Shown here: one piece after another, positions 25,695 through 33,999 of the stretch
Layout: every line of letters starts with the position of its first letter
How positions within the stretch are numbered: position 1 is the first letter of the stretch
Origin: an uncultured Francisellaceae bacterium
Lineage (GTDB): Bacteria > Pseudomonadota > Gammaproteobacteria > UBA6186 > Azoamicaceae
Length of the DNA: 60,236 nucleotides
Assembly: GCA_903907935.1 (NCBI GenBank)
Contig: CAIVQA010000101.1
Location: 1 to 60,236 of the forward strand
Direction of reading: 5' to 3'
Program-made: the position numbers and the translations under genes
The notes under the pieces: model-generated
Told to the model about the DNA's origin: nothing
The model's database searches: none
What the model saw: the letters and a program-made list of their open reading frames with translations, nothing else

Positions 25695-26520
25695 AAAGCG
25701 GATAGTAACAATTAGTATTTTATTGCCAGCATTTATCTGGTTGTTATTGTATGCCCCTAATAAAATATTTTTATCAGTTACGTCTTTTATAGTTATTGTA
25801 GCTGCTTTTGAGTGGTTAAAATTATTAAAATTGGGAAAGATATTAAATAATTATTTAATAATTTTAAATTTATTATTATTTTTTATTTTTATAGTAAGTT
25901 TATTAATAACTAGGGCATATTGGTTTGTTATTATTAATAAAATTGTTTTAATAGCCAATATTTTTTGGGTTATAGCTTTTTTAAATATTTTATTAAATAC
26001 AAAATTTGTTTTGATTAAAAAACTACATTTCGATCCAATATATAGTTGTTTAAGTTGCTTTTTGGCTCTTATCCCTAGTTGGTTAGCAATGAATTATATA
26101 CACGGTTACAATCGATTTTTGTTATTATTTGGCTGTTTAATTATAATAGCAGCTGATGTTGGTGGGTATGTTTTTGGTAAATTATTTGGCAAACATAAAT
26201 TAACTACCATTAGTCCTAATAAAACTTGGGAAGGAATATTAGGTGGTTATTTGGGAGCAATATTAGTAGCAATAATATACATATTAACTTTTGTACCAAA
26301 TTTTAATTGGAAAATAATTTTAAAAATTATTTTAATAACTAATGTAACATTTATGTTTTCGGTTATTGGAGATTTATTTGAAAGTTTAGTAAAACGTATA
26401 AGTGGAGTTAAAGATAGTGGTAATCTTTTACCAGGTCATGGTGGTATTTTAGATAGAATAGATAGTTTTTGTTCGGGAATGCCAATATTTTTAATGGGAG
26501 CTTTATTGTATCAATTATGA
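25687..26520 (+). CDS. cdsA: Phosphatidate cytidylyltransferase
   Basis: The 277-aa polytopic enzyme makes CDP-diacylglycerol from phosphatidate and CTP, the precursor used by PgsA. The CDS signature is at the C-terminus: SLVKRISGVKDSG, LLPGHGGILDRIDS. The middle carries NKTWEGILGG. In most gammaproteobacteria rseP follows; here the mevalonate cluster and two pilin-like genes intervene. A C-family palindrome starts right at the stop. Confidence 0.95.
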   Translation: MLKKRIVTISILLPAFIWLLLYAPNKIFLSVTSFIVIVAAFEWLKLLKLGKILNNYLIILNLLLFFIFIVSLLITRAYWFVIINKIVLIANIFWVIAFLNILLNTKFVLIKKLHFDPIYSCLSCFLALIPSWLAMNYIHGYNRFLLLFGCLIIIAADVGGYVFGKLFGKHKLTTISPNKTWEGILGGYLGAILVAIIYILTFVPNFNWKIILKIILITNVTFMFSVIGDLFESLVKRISGVKDSGNLLPGHGGILDRIDSFCSGMPIFLMGALLYQL

Positions 26521-26566
26521 CCTCTCCCCATCCCTCTCCACAAGTGGAGAGGGAGAGTTTGAGGGG
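26521..26566. repeat. C-family short palindrome, copy 2
   Basis: CCTCTCCCCATCCCTCTCC and GGAGAGGGAGAG flank ACAAGT. The element follows the cdsA TGA without a gap and is nearly identical to the copy upstream of era. Confidence 0.8.
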
Positions 26567-26573
26567 ATTTTTA

Positions 26574-26688
26574 TGTAACTGCTTACCCTCATGTATGCTT
26601 CTTTGCGAGGAACGTACTGTTTGAACTGGTCGAAGACCAGTGAGTTACGTACCGCAGCAAAGAAGTATACTGGGGGTGAGCAGTTACA
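26574..26688. repeat. B-family palindromic element, copy 1
   Basis: A 115-nt inverted repeat has termini TGTAACTGCTTACCC and GGGTGAGCAGTTACA. The interior carries CTTTGCGAGGAACGTACTG, a central hairpin around CTGGTCGAAGACCAG, and GAGTTACGTACCGCAGCAAAG. It lies 29 nt upstream of the HMG-CoA reductase ATG and makes an open frame that wrongly lengthens that gene. Confidence 0.88.
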
Positions 26689-26717
26689 TTTTTATTATAA
26701 GAAGAGCGTTAATTATT

Positions 26718-27740
26718 ATGAACAAATTATTTGCACAAATTCCAATGGAATTTATTGGACCTATTAAAATTAATTCTCAAGAATTAACAGGAGAATTTAA
26801 TGTACCAATGGCAACTTTTGAAACACCATTGTGGCCATCTTGTAACCGTGGAGCAAAAGTTTCTCGGTTAACCGCAGGTATATCGGTGGTTATAGTTAAA
26901 GATAATATGACTCGTTCAATCGTGCTACAAGCTTTAAATGCTAGTTCTGCAGAAAATGTTGTAGCTGATCTTAGAACTCGTCTTAAAGAAGTTAGTTCTA
27001 TTGCAAGCAAAAATAGTAGACATGTAGATTTACAAGAATGGCATGATCAAATAGTTGGTAATTTAATTTATTTGCGTTTTAGTTTTAGTACTAAAGATGC
27101 GTCTGGCCATAATATGGCAACTTTAGCCGCTGAAAATATTTTAAATTGGCTTATAGTGGAGTATCCACAGCTTAAATATGTATCTATTTCAGCAAATTAT
27201 TGTACTGATAAAAAAGTATCAGCAGTTAATGGTATTTTAGGGCGCGGGAAATATGTAATTGCAGAACTTAATATTCCTAGAAGTGTGGTTAAAGATACTC
27301 TTAATAGTACTCCAGAAAAGATTGTAGAATTAAATATTAAGAAAAATTTAATTGGAGGGGTATTAGCTGGTAGTTTAAGGAGCGCTAATGCACATTTTGC
27401 TAATATGCTATTAGCTATTTATTTAGCAACCGGTCAAGATGCTGCTAATATAGTGGAAGGATCCCAAGGTATTGTGCATACAGAAGTAGTTGAAGAAAAT
27501 CTATATTTTTCTGTAACTTTGCCGAATTTAATTGTTGGTACTATTGGGAATGGTAAAAATTTGGCATTTGTACAAGAAAATTTTAAAAATATAGGATGCA
27601 ATAACTTGAATGCAAGAAAATTAGCTATCATTGTAGCAGCTGGGGTGTTGTGTGGGGAGTTGTCGTTGTTAGCAGCTCAAACTAATCCAGGAGAATTAAT
27701 GCGCACTCATTGTAATTTTGAAAGGGTTACTAAAATATGA
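26718..27740 (+). CDS. mvaA: HMG-CoA reductase (class I type)
   Basis: This 340-aa enzyme reduces HMG-CoA to mevalonate. Catalytic residues are visible: E35 in MATFETPLWPS, the D164-K165-K166 triad in NYCTDKKVSA, D241 in GQDAANIVE and H331 in LMRTHCNFE. The nucleotide-site motif reads DASGHNMAT in place of the usual DAMGMNM. The protein has no membrane anchor, as expected in bacteria. The ATG at 26718 is preferred because longer readings start inside a B palindrome. It overlaps the next kinase gene by 4 nt and opens the mevalonate operon. Confidence 0.92.
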   Translation: MNKLFAQIPMEFIGPIKINSQELTGEFNVPMATFETPLWPSCNRGAKVSRLTAGISVVIVKDNMTRSIVLQALNASSAENVVADLRTRLKEVSSIASKNSRHVDLQEWHDQIVGNLIYLRFSFSTKDASGHNMATLAAENILNWLIVEYPQLKYVSISANYCTDKKVSAVNGILGRGKYVIAELNIPRSVVKDTLNSTPEKIVELNIKKNLIGGVLAGSLRSANAHFANMLLAIYLATGQDAANIVEGSQGIVHTEVVEENLYFSVTLPNLIVGTIGNGKNLAFVQENFKNIGCNNLNARKLAIIVAAGVLCGELSLLAAQTNPGELMRTHCNFERVTKI

Positions 27741-28774
27741 AAAATGGGTTTAGTGCTAAGGCACCAGCTAAATTAATTATTTCTGGGGAACATGCAGTAG
27801 TGTATGGGGCTTCGGCAATAGCTGTGGCTATTAATCAATACGTAATAACAACAGTTAGTTTTGCATCAAAAAATACTATTAACCCAGTAATAAATTTTAA
27901 TTTGTTAGCACTTAGATATGCCGGGTCTCATACTTTAAAAGCCTTAGCTTTGTTAGCTAATCGTTTACAAAATAATTATAATTCATTTCTTAATGGTCAC
28001 TGTAGTATTAAAGAGGTTATAAAGAAACCATTTGAGTTATTACAATATTCAGTAATTAGTTTAATTGAAAAATTACAATTACAATTATCCAATAGTTTAG
28101 ATATACAAGTAGATTCTAGTGTTCCAATTGGATCTGGGTTAGGCTCATCTGCTGCGGTTATTATTAGTTGTCTACGTTCTTTAGCTCATTTATTTAAAAT
28201 TAAATGGGATCCAGCTAAATTTTTAAAAATAGGAACAGATCTAGAAAATTTGCAGCATGGTAAATCTAGCGGGATCGATTTATATATGTCTACTTTTGGT
28301 GGCTGTGCTTATTTTGATAATTGTTTTAAAACGCAAAATATAGTGCTACCAGATTTTGGTTTTAAAATAGTAAATACAGGTATACCTCTTGCAACCACTG
28401 GAGAGTGTGTTGATTTTGTTAGAAAGTATTTTAGTAAAAACGATTTAATTTTAAAAGATTTTTCTAATGTTACAGAAGTTATTAAAAAAGCTTTAATGAC
28501 TAACAATAAGTTACAGTTTTTAGAGGCAATTAAAGAAAATCATGCATTATTGTCTTTAATTGGGGTAGTACCTAATAAAATACAAGCATTTGTCAAAGAA
28601 GTGGAATCTTTAGGTGGAGCTGCAAAAATTTGTGGTGCTGGTAGTATTTATGGCGATAATGCAGGGATATTATTGCTAATTGGTGATCAATCAAAAATAG
28701 CAAAAGTTGCTACCAATTATAATTATGAACTACAAAATATTAGCGTTGATAATGGTGGAGTGACTATTATTTAA
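27737..28774 (+). CDS. mvk: Mevalonate kinase (GHMP family)
   Basis: The 345-aa GHMP kinase has an N-terminal ISGEHAVVYG, the phosphate-binding loop PIGSGLGSSAA (residues 130-140), HGKSSGID (174-181), typical of mevalonate kinase, and a C-terminal GGAAKICGAGS motif. It phosphorylates mevalonate with ATP. The start overlaps the end of mvaA (ATGA). An A-family palindrome separates it from the next kinase. The division of labour between the two kinases here is inferred from motifs only. Confidence 0.78.
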   Translation: MKNGFSAKAPAKLIISGEHAVVYGASAIAVAINQYVITTVSFASKNTINPVINFNLLALRYAGSHTLKALALLANRLQNNYNSFLNGHCSIKEVIKKPFELLQYSVISLIEKLQLQLSNSLDIQVDSSVPIGSGLGSSAAVIISCLRSLAHLFKIKWDPAKFLKIGTDLENLQHGKSSGIDLYMSTFGGCAYFDNCFKTQNIVLPDFGFKIVNTGIPLATTGECVDFVRKYFSKNDLILKDFSNVTEVIKKALMTNNKLQFLEAIKENHALLSLIGVVPNKIQAFVKEVESLGGAAKICGAGSIYGDNAGILLLIGDQSKIAKVATNYNYELQNISVDNGGVTII

Positions 28775-28776
28775 TA

Positions 28777-28926
28777 TATACTAAACGCACATGAGTTTTG
28801 GTACTCTAAAAAATAATTCGCTGAACTCGCCCTACGCAGAGGAGCGCTAACAGTAACAGCATGGGGCTCAAACACCGCTCATTATTTTTTTAGAGTACCG
28901 AAAACTCATTTGTTGAGAGAGTATAG
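28777..28926. repeat. A-family palindromic element, copy 2
   Basis: About 150 nt with arms GAGTTTTGGTACTCTAAAAA and TTTTTTAGAGTACCGAAAAC. It belongs to the subtype with the interior TAATTCGCTGAACTCGCCCT. It lies between two co-directional mevalonate genes and ends a few nucleotides before the phosphomevalonate kinase start. Confidence 0.87.
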
Positions 28927-28931
28927 ACCTT

Positions 28932-29990
28932 ATGATTAAAGTATCAATTCCCGGTTCTGTTATGTTGTTTGGTGAACATGCAGTGTTACATGGTAAAATG
29001 GCAGTTGTTGCTGCTATTAATGCCAGATTGCAGGTTACTTTAACTAGCAACAATAATAATAAAATTAATTTAATTTCTAGTTTTGGTAATTATGAGCTTA
29101 GCTTACAAGATTTAATTAATAATGAAGCAATTACAGCAGAATGGCAATTTGTAATAAATAGCATTAAACATTTTAATTCTCAGCATAAAATTACTTCAGG
29201 GTTTAGTTTATTGATAGAGGATGGTAGTTTAAAAAATTCTGTAGGTTTTGGTTCGTCTGCAGCGGTCGTAGTTGGGGTGTTAGCAAGTTTAAATAAATTT
29301 TTTTCTTATAACCAAACACAAGAAAATTTATTTAAACAAGCATTAAGTGTAGTGCACCAGGCGCAAAATGGTTTTGGTTCCGGAGCTGATTTAGCAGCTA
29401 GTATTTATGGAGGGATTATTGGATTTAAAGATTTTTCAGTACAAAAAATTTTTAAAAAAACCTTCGATTTAGTTGCAGTATATTGCGGCTATAAAACTAA
29501 AACAGCTGACGTTATAAAAATTATAAATAGTAAAATTATTGAGAATAAAGACTTGTATAATTATATTTTTGCTAGCATAGATAATTGTAGTAATTTAGCA
29601 ATATCTGCCATAGAACAAGAAAATTTAACCGTAGTTGGTAAGCTTATGGATGTAGCTCATGGTTTAATGACAGGCTTGGGAGTGGTTGATAATAATTTAG
29701 ATCTGTTAGCATGTAGTTTACGAGCCCAAAAAAATATTTATGGAGCAAAGCTCTCTGGCGCTGGGCTAGGCGATTGTGTAATTGGTTTAGGTAAATTAAA
29801 TCAAAAAACTTTTGTAACTGCTCACCAGGGTGGATCTCCTTTGCGAGGAGCGTACTGTTTGAGCTGGCCGAAGGCCAGTGAGTTACGCACCGCAGCAAAG
29901 GAGATCTACCCTGGTGAGCAATTACATATTTTTAAAGAAGAACAATTTGCTATTGAAACTGATCAACAAGGCTTAATATGGTTAGAGTAG
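28932..29990 (+). CDS. Phosphomevalonate kinase-like GHMP kinase with in-frame palindrome insert
   Basis: The 352-aa GHMP kinase starts with LFGEHAVLHG and has SVGFGSSAA (about residues 103-110). HQAQNGFGSGADLAASIYGG (142-161) and GAKLSGAGLGDCVIGL (271-286) resemble phosphomevalonate kinases, though the N-terminus also looks like mevalonate kinase. By exclusion it makes mevalonate diphosphate. Residues of about 294-332 are encoded by a B-family palindrome that keeps the frame; the normal C-terminus resumes after it. The insert follows the last catalytic motif, so activity may survive. It overlaps the decarboxylase gene by 13 nt. Confidence 0.78.
   Translation: MIKVSIPGSVMLFGEHAVLHGKMAVVAAINARLQVTLTSNNNNKINLISSFGNYELSLQDLINNEAITAEWQFVINSIKHFNSQHKITSGFSLLIEDGSLKNSVGFGSSAAVVVGVLASLNKFFSYNQTQENLFKQALSVVHQAQNGFGSGADLAASIYGGIIGFKDFSVQKIFKKTFDLVAVYCGYKTKTADVIKIINSKIIENKDLYNYIFASIDNCSNLAISAIEQENLTVVGKLMDVAHGLMTGLGVVDNNLDLLACSLRAQKNIYGAKLSGAGLGDCVIGLGKLNQKTFVTAHQGGSPLRGAYCLSWPKASELRTAAKEIYPGEQLHIFKEEQFAIETDQQGLIWLE
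29813..29926 (+). repeat. B-family palindromic element inside the phosphomevalonate kinase gene, copy 2
   Basis: A 114-nt copy has termini TGTAACTGCTCACCAGGGT and ACCCTGGTGAGCAATTACA. The central hairpin is CTGGCCGAAGGCCAG. The length is 38 codons exactly and the kinase reading frame passes through without a stop. The peptide it encodes is basic and polar (such as PLRGAYCLSWPKASELRTAA). Confidence 0.92.
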
Positions 29991-30958
29991 GAAAAGCATT
30001 TGCTCCTAGTAATATTGCTTTATGCAAATATTGGGGTAAGAGATCTATAGAACTTAATTTACCAGTAAACTCTAGTTTATCAATTTCTTTAGGTGATAAA
30101 GGCACCTTTACTGAAGTGTCTTTAATTGATAATGATATTGATCAAATTTTTTTAAATAATAATTTAATTGAAAAACAACATAATTTTTATAAAAAAATAG
30201 TAGAATTTTTAAATTTTTTGCGCAATAAACGTCCGGATCTTATTCCTATTCCAAAAATATCATTTAAAATAAATACTAGATCTAATTTACCAATAGCTGC
30301 TGGTCTAGCTTCTTCTGCTAGTGGTTTTGCGGCTTTAGTTAAAGCTTTAGATCAGCTATTTTCTTGGAATTTATCATTAAAAGATTTATCTATTTTAGCA
30401 AGATTAGGTAGCGGTAGTGCTAGTAGATCATTATGGCATGGTTTTGTAAAGTGGCATGCCGGAGTACGAGAAGATGGTATGGATTCTTTTGCTGAACTTG
30501 TAGATATAATATGGCCAGAGTTATGCGTTGGTTTATTAGTATTAGATCATAAAGAAAAACCAATAAGTTCTAGGGAAGCCATGAAAATTAGCGTAGAGAG
30601 TTCACCATTATATAATTCGTGGCAACAACTTGCTATTAACGATTTAGCTAAGTTAGAAGTTGCTTTAAAAACCAAAGATTTTTCTTTGTTGGGGGCTACT
30701 TCGGAAGCCAATGCATTGGCTATGCATGCAGTTATGTTAGCATCTAGACCGGCTATTATGTATCAAAATGCTGATACAATTAATATGGTTAAAAAAATTT
30801 GGCAATTGCGTTGTGGTAATAATATTGAAGTATATTTTACAGAAGATGCTGGACCAAATTTAAAATTATTATTTTTATATAAGGATTTTGATGTAATTAA
30901 AGAAGCATTTCCTGAGGTAGAGTTAATTAGGCCATTTGAATTTAGGAACATAGAGTAG
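29978..30958 (+). CDS. mvaD: Diphosphomevalonate decarboxylase
   Basis: The 326-aa GHMP-fold enzyme converts mevalonate diphosphate to isopentenyl diphosphate with ATP. The signature ALCKYWGKRSIELNLPVNSS is near the N-terminus. The phosphate loop region is GLASSASGFAAL, the conserved Ser/Arg element is GSGSASRSLWHGFVKW, and the C-terminal DAGPN carries the conserved acidic residue. IPP isomerase follows with 1 nt between the genes. Confidence 0.93.
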   Translation: MVRVGKAFAPSNIALCKYWGKRSIELNLPVNSSLSISLGDKGTFTEVSLIDNDIDQIFLNNNLIEKQHNFYKKIVEFLNFLRNKRPDLIPIPKISFKINTRSNLPIAAGLASSASGFAALVKALDQLFSWNLSLKDLSILARLGSGSASRSLWHGFVKWHAGVREDGMDSFAELVDIIWPELCVGLLVLDHKEKPISSREAMKISVESSPLYNSWQQLAINDLAKLEVALKTKDFSLLGATSEANALAMHAVMLASRPAIMYQNADTINMVKKIWQLRCGNNIEVYFTEDAGPNLKLLFLYKDFDVIKEAFPEVELIRPFEFRNIE

Positions 30959-30959
30959 T

Positions 30960-31496
30960 ATGGAACAATTAGTATTAGTAGACGAACAAGATAATGTAAT
31001 TGGCACAGAAGAAAAACTGGTAGTTCATCAGTTGGGGATGCTACATCGTGCATTTTCTATTTTTATATTTAGAAAACAACATAACAATTTACAAGTGTTA
31101 TTACAGAAGCGTCAAGTTAATAAGTATCATAGTGGTGGTTTATGGACCAATAGTTGTTGTGGACATCCTAGAATTAACGAAGAAATAATAATTGCTGGCC
31201 AACGTCGGTTAAAAGAGGAGTTAGGAATAGACTTGGAATTAAAATATCTTGAATCTTTTATTTATAAAAACAAATTTGATAATTTGTTAGTTGAATACGA
31301 ATTAGATCATATATTAATTGGTGTTTATAAACAAAATCAATTTAACCTAGATCCAAATGAAGTAGAAGAGATCCAATGGATTAATGTGTCTGAACTAGAA
31401 CATAAATTATTAGATTCACCAAAAAAATTTACTATATGGTTACCGTTAGCATGGGAAATTGTAAAGAATAACCTATTATGCCTAGAAAACCTCTAA
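30960..31496 (+). CDS. idi: Isopentenyl-diphosphate delta-isomerase, type I
   Basis: The 178-aa Nudix-fold enzyme interconverts isopentenyl and dimethylallyl diphosphate. Features are LHRAFSIFIF, the active-site cysteine in LWTNSCCGHPR, the Nudix-like helix RRLKEELGIDLEL and the glutamate region NEVEEIQWINVSE. It is the type I, flavin-independent form, whereas many bacteria with mevalonate clusters use type II. It closes the operon; about 100 nt without a palindrome follow. Confidence 0.93.
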   Translation: MEQLVLVDEQDNVIGTEEKLVVHQLGMLHRAFSIFIFRKQHNNLQVLLQKRQVNKYHSGGLWTNSCCGHPRINEEIIIAGQRRLKEELGIDLELKYLESFIYKNKFDNLLVEYELDHILIGVYKQNQFNLDPNEVEEIQWINVSELEHKLLDSPKKFTIWLPLAWEIVKNNLLCLENL

Positions 31497-31604
31497 CAAA
31501 AGTTTGCTGTATGGTTATCATCCAAAATTGATAATTGGTAAAAAGTAATTTATTAGCTATAAATTATTTTATACAGTCAGGTAATTTATTTGGGGATCTT
31601 TAAA

Positions 31605-33845
31605 TTGAGAAAAAAAATACAGCATAATATGGGATTTAACTTAATAGAGCTAATGGTAGTTCTTGCTATAATAGCTGTTTTAACTACTGTAGGTGTTATA
31701 AAATATACAAGTTATGTAAAGCGTGCCGGGCTTACCAATGCAGTAAACTATACCCAAGGCTTGAAAGAAAAAGTAATGATTTTTGTGGCTAATGCAGATG
31801 CACCTCCAGCTACTGGGAGTGCTGCAGCTATCCAGCTTCAACACGAATTTACTACATTAGATCCAAATGCTGCTAAATATATTGTTCCAAGTACGGTGTC
31901 ATATACTGGTCCAGATTCCAATGGTTCCGTTAGTGTACCAACTAGTATTGATGCTAGTTTAGGATCTGGTGCAACTCCAGCATGTTATATAACAGCAAAG
32001 TTAAATAGTAGTTATTCTAGTGGTGGTAGCGGTAACCCAATGTTATATTATGTTGGATCATATGCTTCTGGTTCTACTGATCTACAATGGAGTTGTTTTG
32101 TTCAAGGGGTTAGCCCTAGCTTAATTCCACCTGGTTGTACGGGATCTTGTGGTAGCAATCAAGTAGCGACCAATGGAGTATGTGGGTGTACTGGTAGTTC
32201 TGGTACTTATGCAAATGGTGGTAGTTGTTTAACTTGTCCGGCAGGCTCTGTTCCAAATAGTGGTCTTACAGGCTGTACTACTTCAGTTCCTGGTGCTACC
32301 TGGGTTCCTCCTTCTGGTGGTAGCGGTAGCGGTATTGGTAGCAATAGTGCTAATATTCCAGGCGGGACTCTTGTCTGTAATAGTGGGGGTGGTAGTAGTT
32401 ATTTTAATGGATCATCTTGTGCTAATTGTGTAACTGGATCTACGCCAAGCACTGATGACCAAACCTGTACTACTACTATAGCTAATGCTACATGGAATCC
32501 TAACAATACTATTACTTGTACTGATACTAGTAGTTATTTTAATGGATCTGCTTGTGTTGCTTGTGTAGCTGGATCTACGCCAATTGCTGGGGATCAAGGT
32601 TGTAGTACTAGTATAGCTGGTGCTCAATGGAATAATAATAATACTATTTCTTGTACGAGTGGTAGTAATTATTTTAATGGATCGGTTTGCGTTGCTTGTC
32701 CTAATGGTGCTACACCACTTACTGGCGATCAAGGTTGTGGTACTACTATAGCTGGTGCTCAATGGAATAATAATAACAATACTATTACCTGTACTAATAG
32801 CAGTAATTATTTTAATGGATCATCTTGTGTTTCTTGTGTAACTGGTTCTACGCCAACGAGTGATGATCACGCTTGTAATACTACTATAGCTAATGCTCAA
32901 TGGAATAATAATAATACAATTTCTTGTACTAATGGTGCTTATTTTAATGGATCTAATTGTAATACAGATTGTGTAGCTGGATCTGCGCCAATTGCTAGTG
33001 ATCAAGGTTGTAGCACTAATATAGCTGGAGCTAAATGGAATAATAACAATACTATTACTTGTACTAATAGCAGTAATTATTTTAATGGATCAGCTTGTGT
33101 TGCTTGTGTAACTGGTTCTGCACCAGCGAGTGATGATCACAGTTGTACCACTAGTATAGCTAATGCTCAGTGGAATAATAATAATACTATTACCTGTACT
33201 AATGGCGCTTATTTTAATGGATCTAATTGTAATACAAATTGTGTAGCTGGTTCTACACCAAGCACAGGAGATCAGTCATGCACCACGAGTATAGCTGGCG
33301 CTCAATGGAATAATAACAATACTATTACCTGTACTAACAGCAGTAATTATTTTAATGGATCAGCTTGTGTTGCTTGTGTAACAGGCTCTACTCCAGCGAG
33401 TAATGATCAAAGTTGTACCACTGCTATAGCTAATGCTCAATGGAATAATAATAATACTATTACCTGTACTAATGGTGGTTATTTTAATGGATCATCTTGT
33501 GTTTCTTGTGCAGCAGGTTCTAGTACAGCAAGTGGAGATCAAGGTTGTACTACTAGTATAGCTAATGCTCAATGGAATAATGATAATACTATTACTTGTA
33601 CTAATGGTGCTACTTTTGATGGAAGTACTTGTACACCTAGCGTAAGTGTTTGTTCGGTAAACGCAAGCACCCCAGGTGCATCTTGTTTTTGGATGCAAAA
33701 CTGGCCACCTTGGTCATGGCAACAATGGAGTGGAGACTATTACTACTGCAAACAACAAGACAGTTGTTCAGGGGGGTATGGCTACTCAGGGGGAGGATGC
33801 TATAAATGGTCGGTTGGTACTGATGGTTGTAGTGTTGGCTTTTGA
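31605..33845 (+). CDS. Very large cysteine-rich type IV pilin-like protein
   Basis: I chose the TTG at 31605 (GGGGAT upstream), giving 746 aa; a TTG at 31590 adds 5. The N-terminus is a class III prepilin signal: a short basic leader, then MGFNLIELMVVLAIIAVL with cleavage after Gly and the conserved Glu at +5. About 200 residues of pilin-like head and Ser/Gly-rich text follow. Then come nine tandem units of about 45 aa with fixed cysteines and an AQWNNNN core, and a C-terminal Trp/Cys-rich cap (PGASCFWM, WPPW, YSGGGCYKW). It is far longer than normal pilins (about 150 aa). Likely a disulfide-stabilised minor pilin or pseudopilin adhesin, by inference. Confidence 0.8.
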   Translation: MRKKIQHNMGFNLIELMVVLAIIAVLTTVGVIKYTSYVKRAGLTNAVNYTQGLKEKVMIFVANADAPPATGSAAAIQLQHEFTTLDPNAAKYIVPSTVSYTGPDSNGSVSVPTSIDASLGSGATPACYITAKLNSSYSSGGSGNPMLYYVGSYASGSTDLQWSCFVQGVSPSLIPPGCTGSCGSNQVATNGVCGCTGSSGTYANGGSCLTCPAGSVPNSGLTGCTTSVPGATWVPPSGGSGSGIGSNSANIPGGTLVCNSGGGSSYFNGSSCANCVTGSTPSTDDQTCTTTIANATWNPNNTITCTDTSSYFNGSACVACVAGSTPIAGDQGCSTSIAGAQWNNNNTISCTSGSNYFNGSVCVACPNGATPLTGDQGCGTTIAGAQWNNNNNTITCTNSSNYFNGSSCVSCVTGSTPTSDDHACNTTIANAQWNNNNTISCTNGAYFNGSNCNTDCVAGSAPIASDQGCSTNIAGAKWNNNNTITCTNSSNYFNGSACVACVTGSAPASDDHSCTTSIANAQWNNNNTITCTNGAYFNGSNCNTNCVAGSTPSTGDQSCTTSIAGAQWNNNNTITCTNSSNYFNGSACVACVTGSTPASNDQSCTTAIANAQWNNNNTITCTNGGYFNGSSCVSCAAGSSTASGDQGCTTSIANAQWNNDNTITCTNGATFDGSTCTPSVSVCSVNASTPGASCFWMQNWPPWSWQQWSGDYYYCKQQDSCSGGYGYSGGGCYKWSVGTDGCSVGF
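32389..33640 (+). repeat. Coding tandem repeat, nine units of about 135 nt
   Basis: Each unit encodes two cysteine pairs around GSTP-DDQ-CTT, then IANAQWNNNNTITCTN and YFNGS-CV. From about the fourth unit two versions alternate: one with SSNYFNGSACVACV and one with GAYFNGSNCNT-CV. The true period is thus about 90 aa. DNA of distant units is nearly identical (for example TGGAATAATAATAATACTAT), which points to recent expansion or gene conversion. Confidence 0.9.
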
Positions 33846-33926
33846 TGTACGAGGTCCGTAACTCGCTGGCGTTGCCAGCCGAGTTACGGACCTCAAGTAC
33901 ATAAATGCGGAAGCTTATTTCGTGCA
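33846..33926. repeat. D-family palindromic element, shortened copy
   Basis: A hairpin GAGGTCCGTAACTCGCTGGC / GCCAGCCGAGTTACGGACCT is followed by ATGCGG...TTATTTCGTGCA, which matches one end of the D element at 50978-51086. The other end is missing. It starts directly after the stop of the first pilin-like gene and could act as a terminator or pause between the two. Confidence 0.75.
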
Positions 33927-33999
33927 TATGACTAAAAAATGATCTTTCATTAAATAAATTTAATAATATATTGCACAAGTATTATAATTATGTGTAATT

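Noticed and set aside
26640..26717. Longer N-terminus for HMG-CoA reductase
   Set aside because: The extension is translated B-palindrome sequence; homology starts after the ATG at 26718.
32389..33640. Regular repeat spacing that could suggest a CRISPR array
   Set aside because: Units are about 135 nt, directly adjacent, keep one reading frame and have no unique spacers.
32412..33698. Minus-strand open frames rich in Ser, Thr and Ile across the pilin repeats
   Set aside because: They are shadows of the tandem repeat: the same low-complexity pattern recurs in each unit and there are no ribosome sites.
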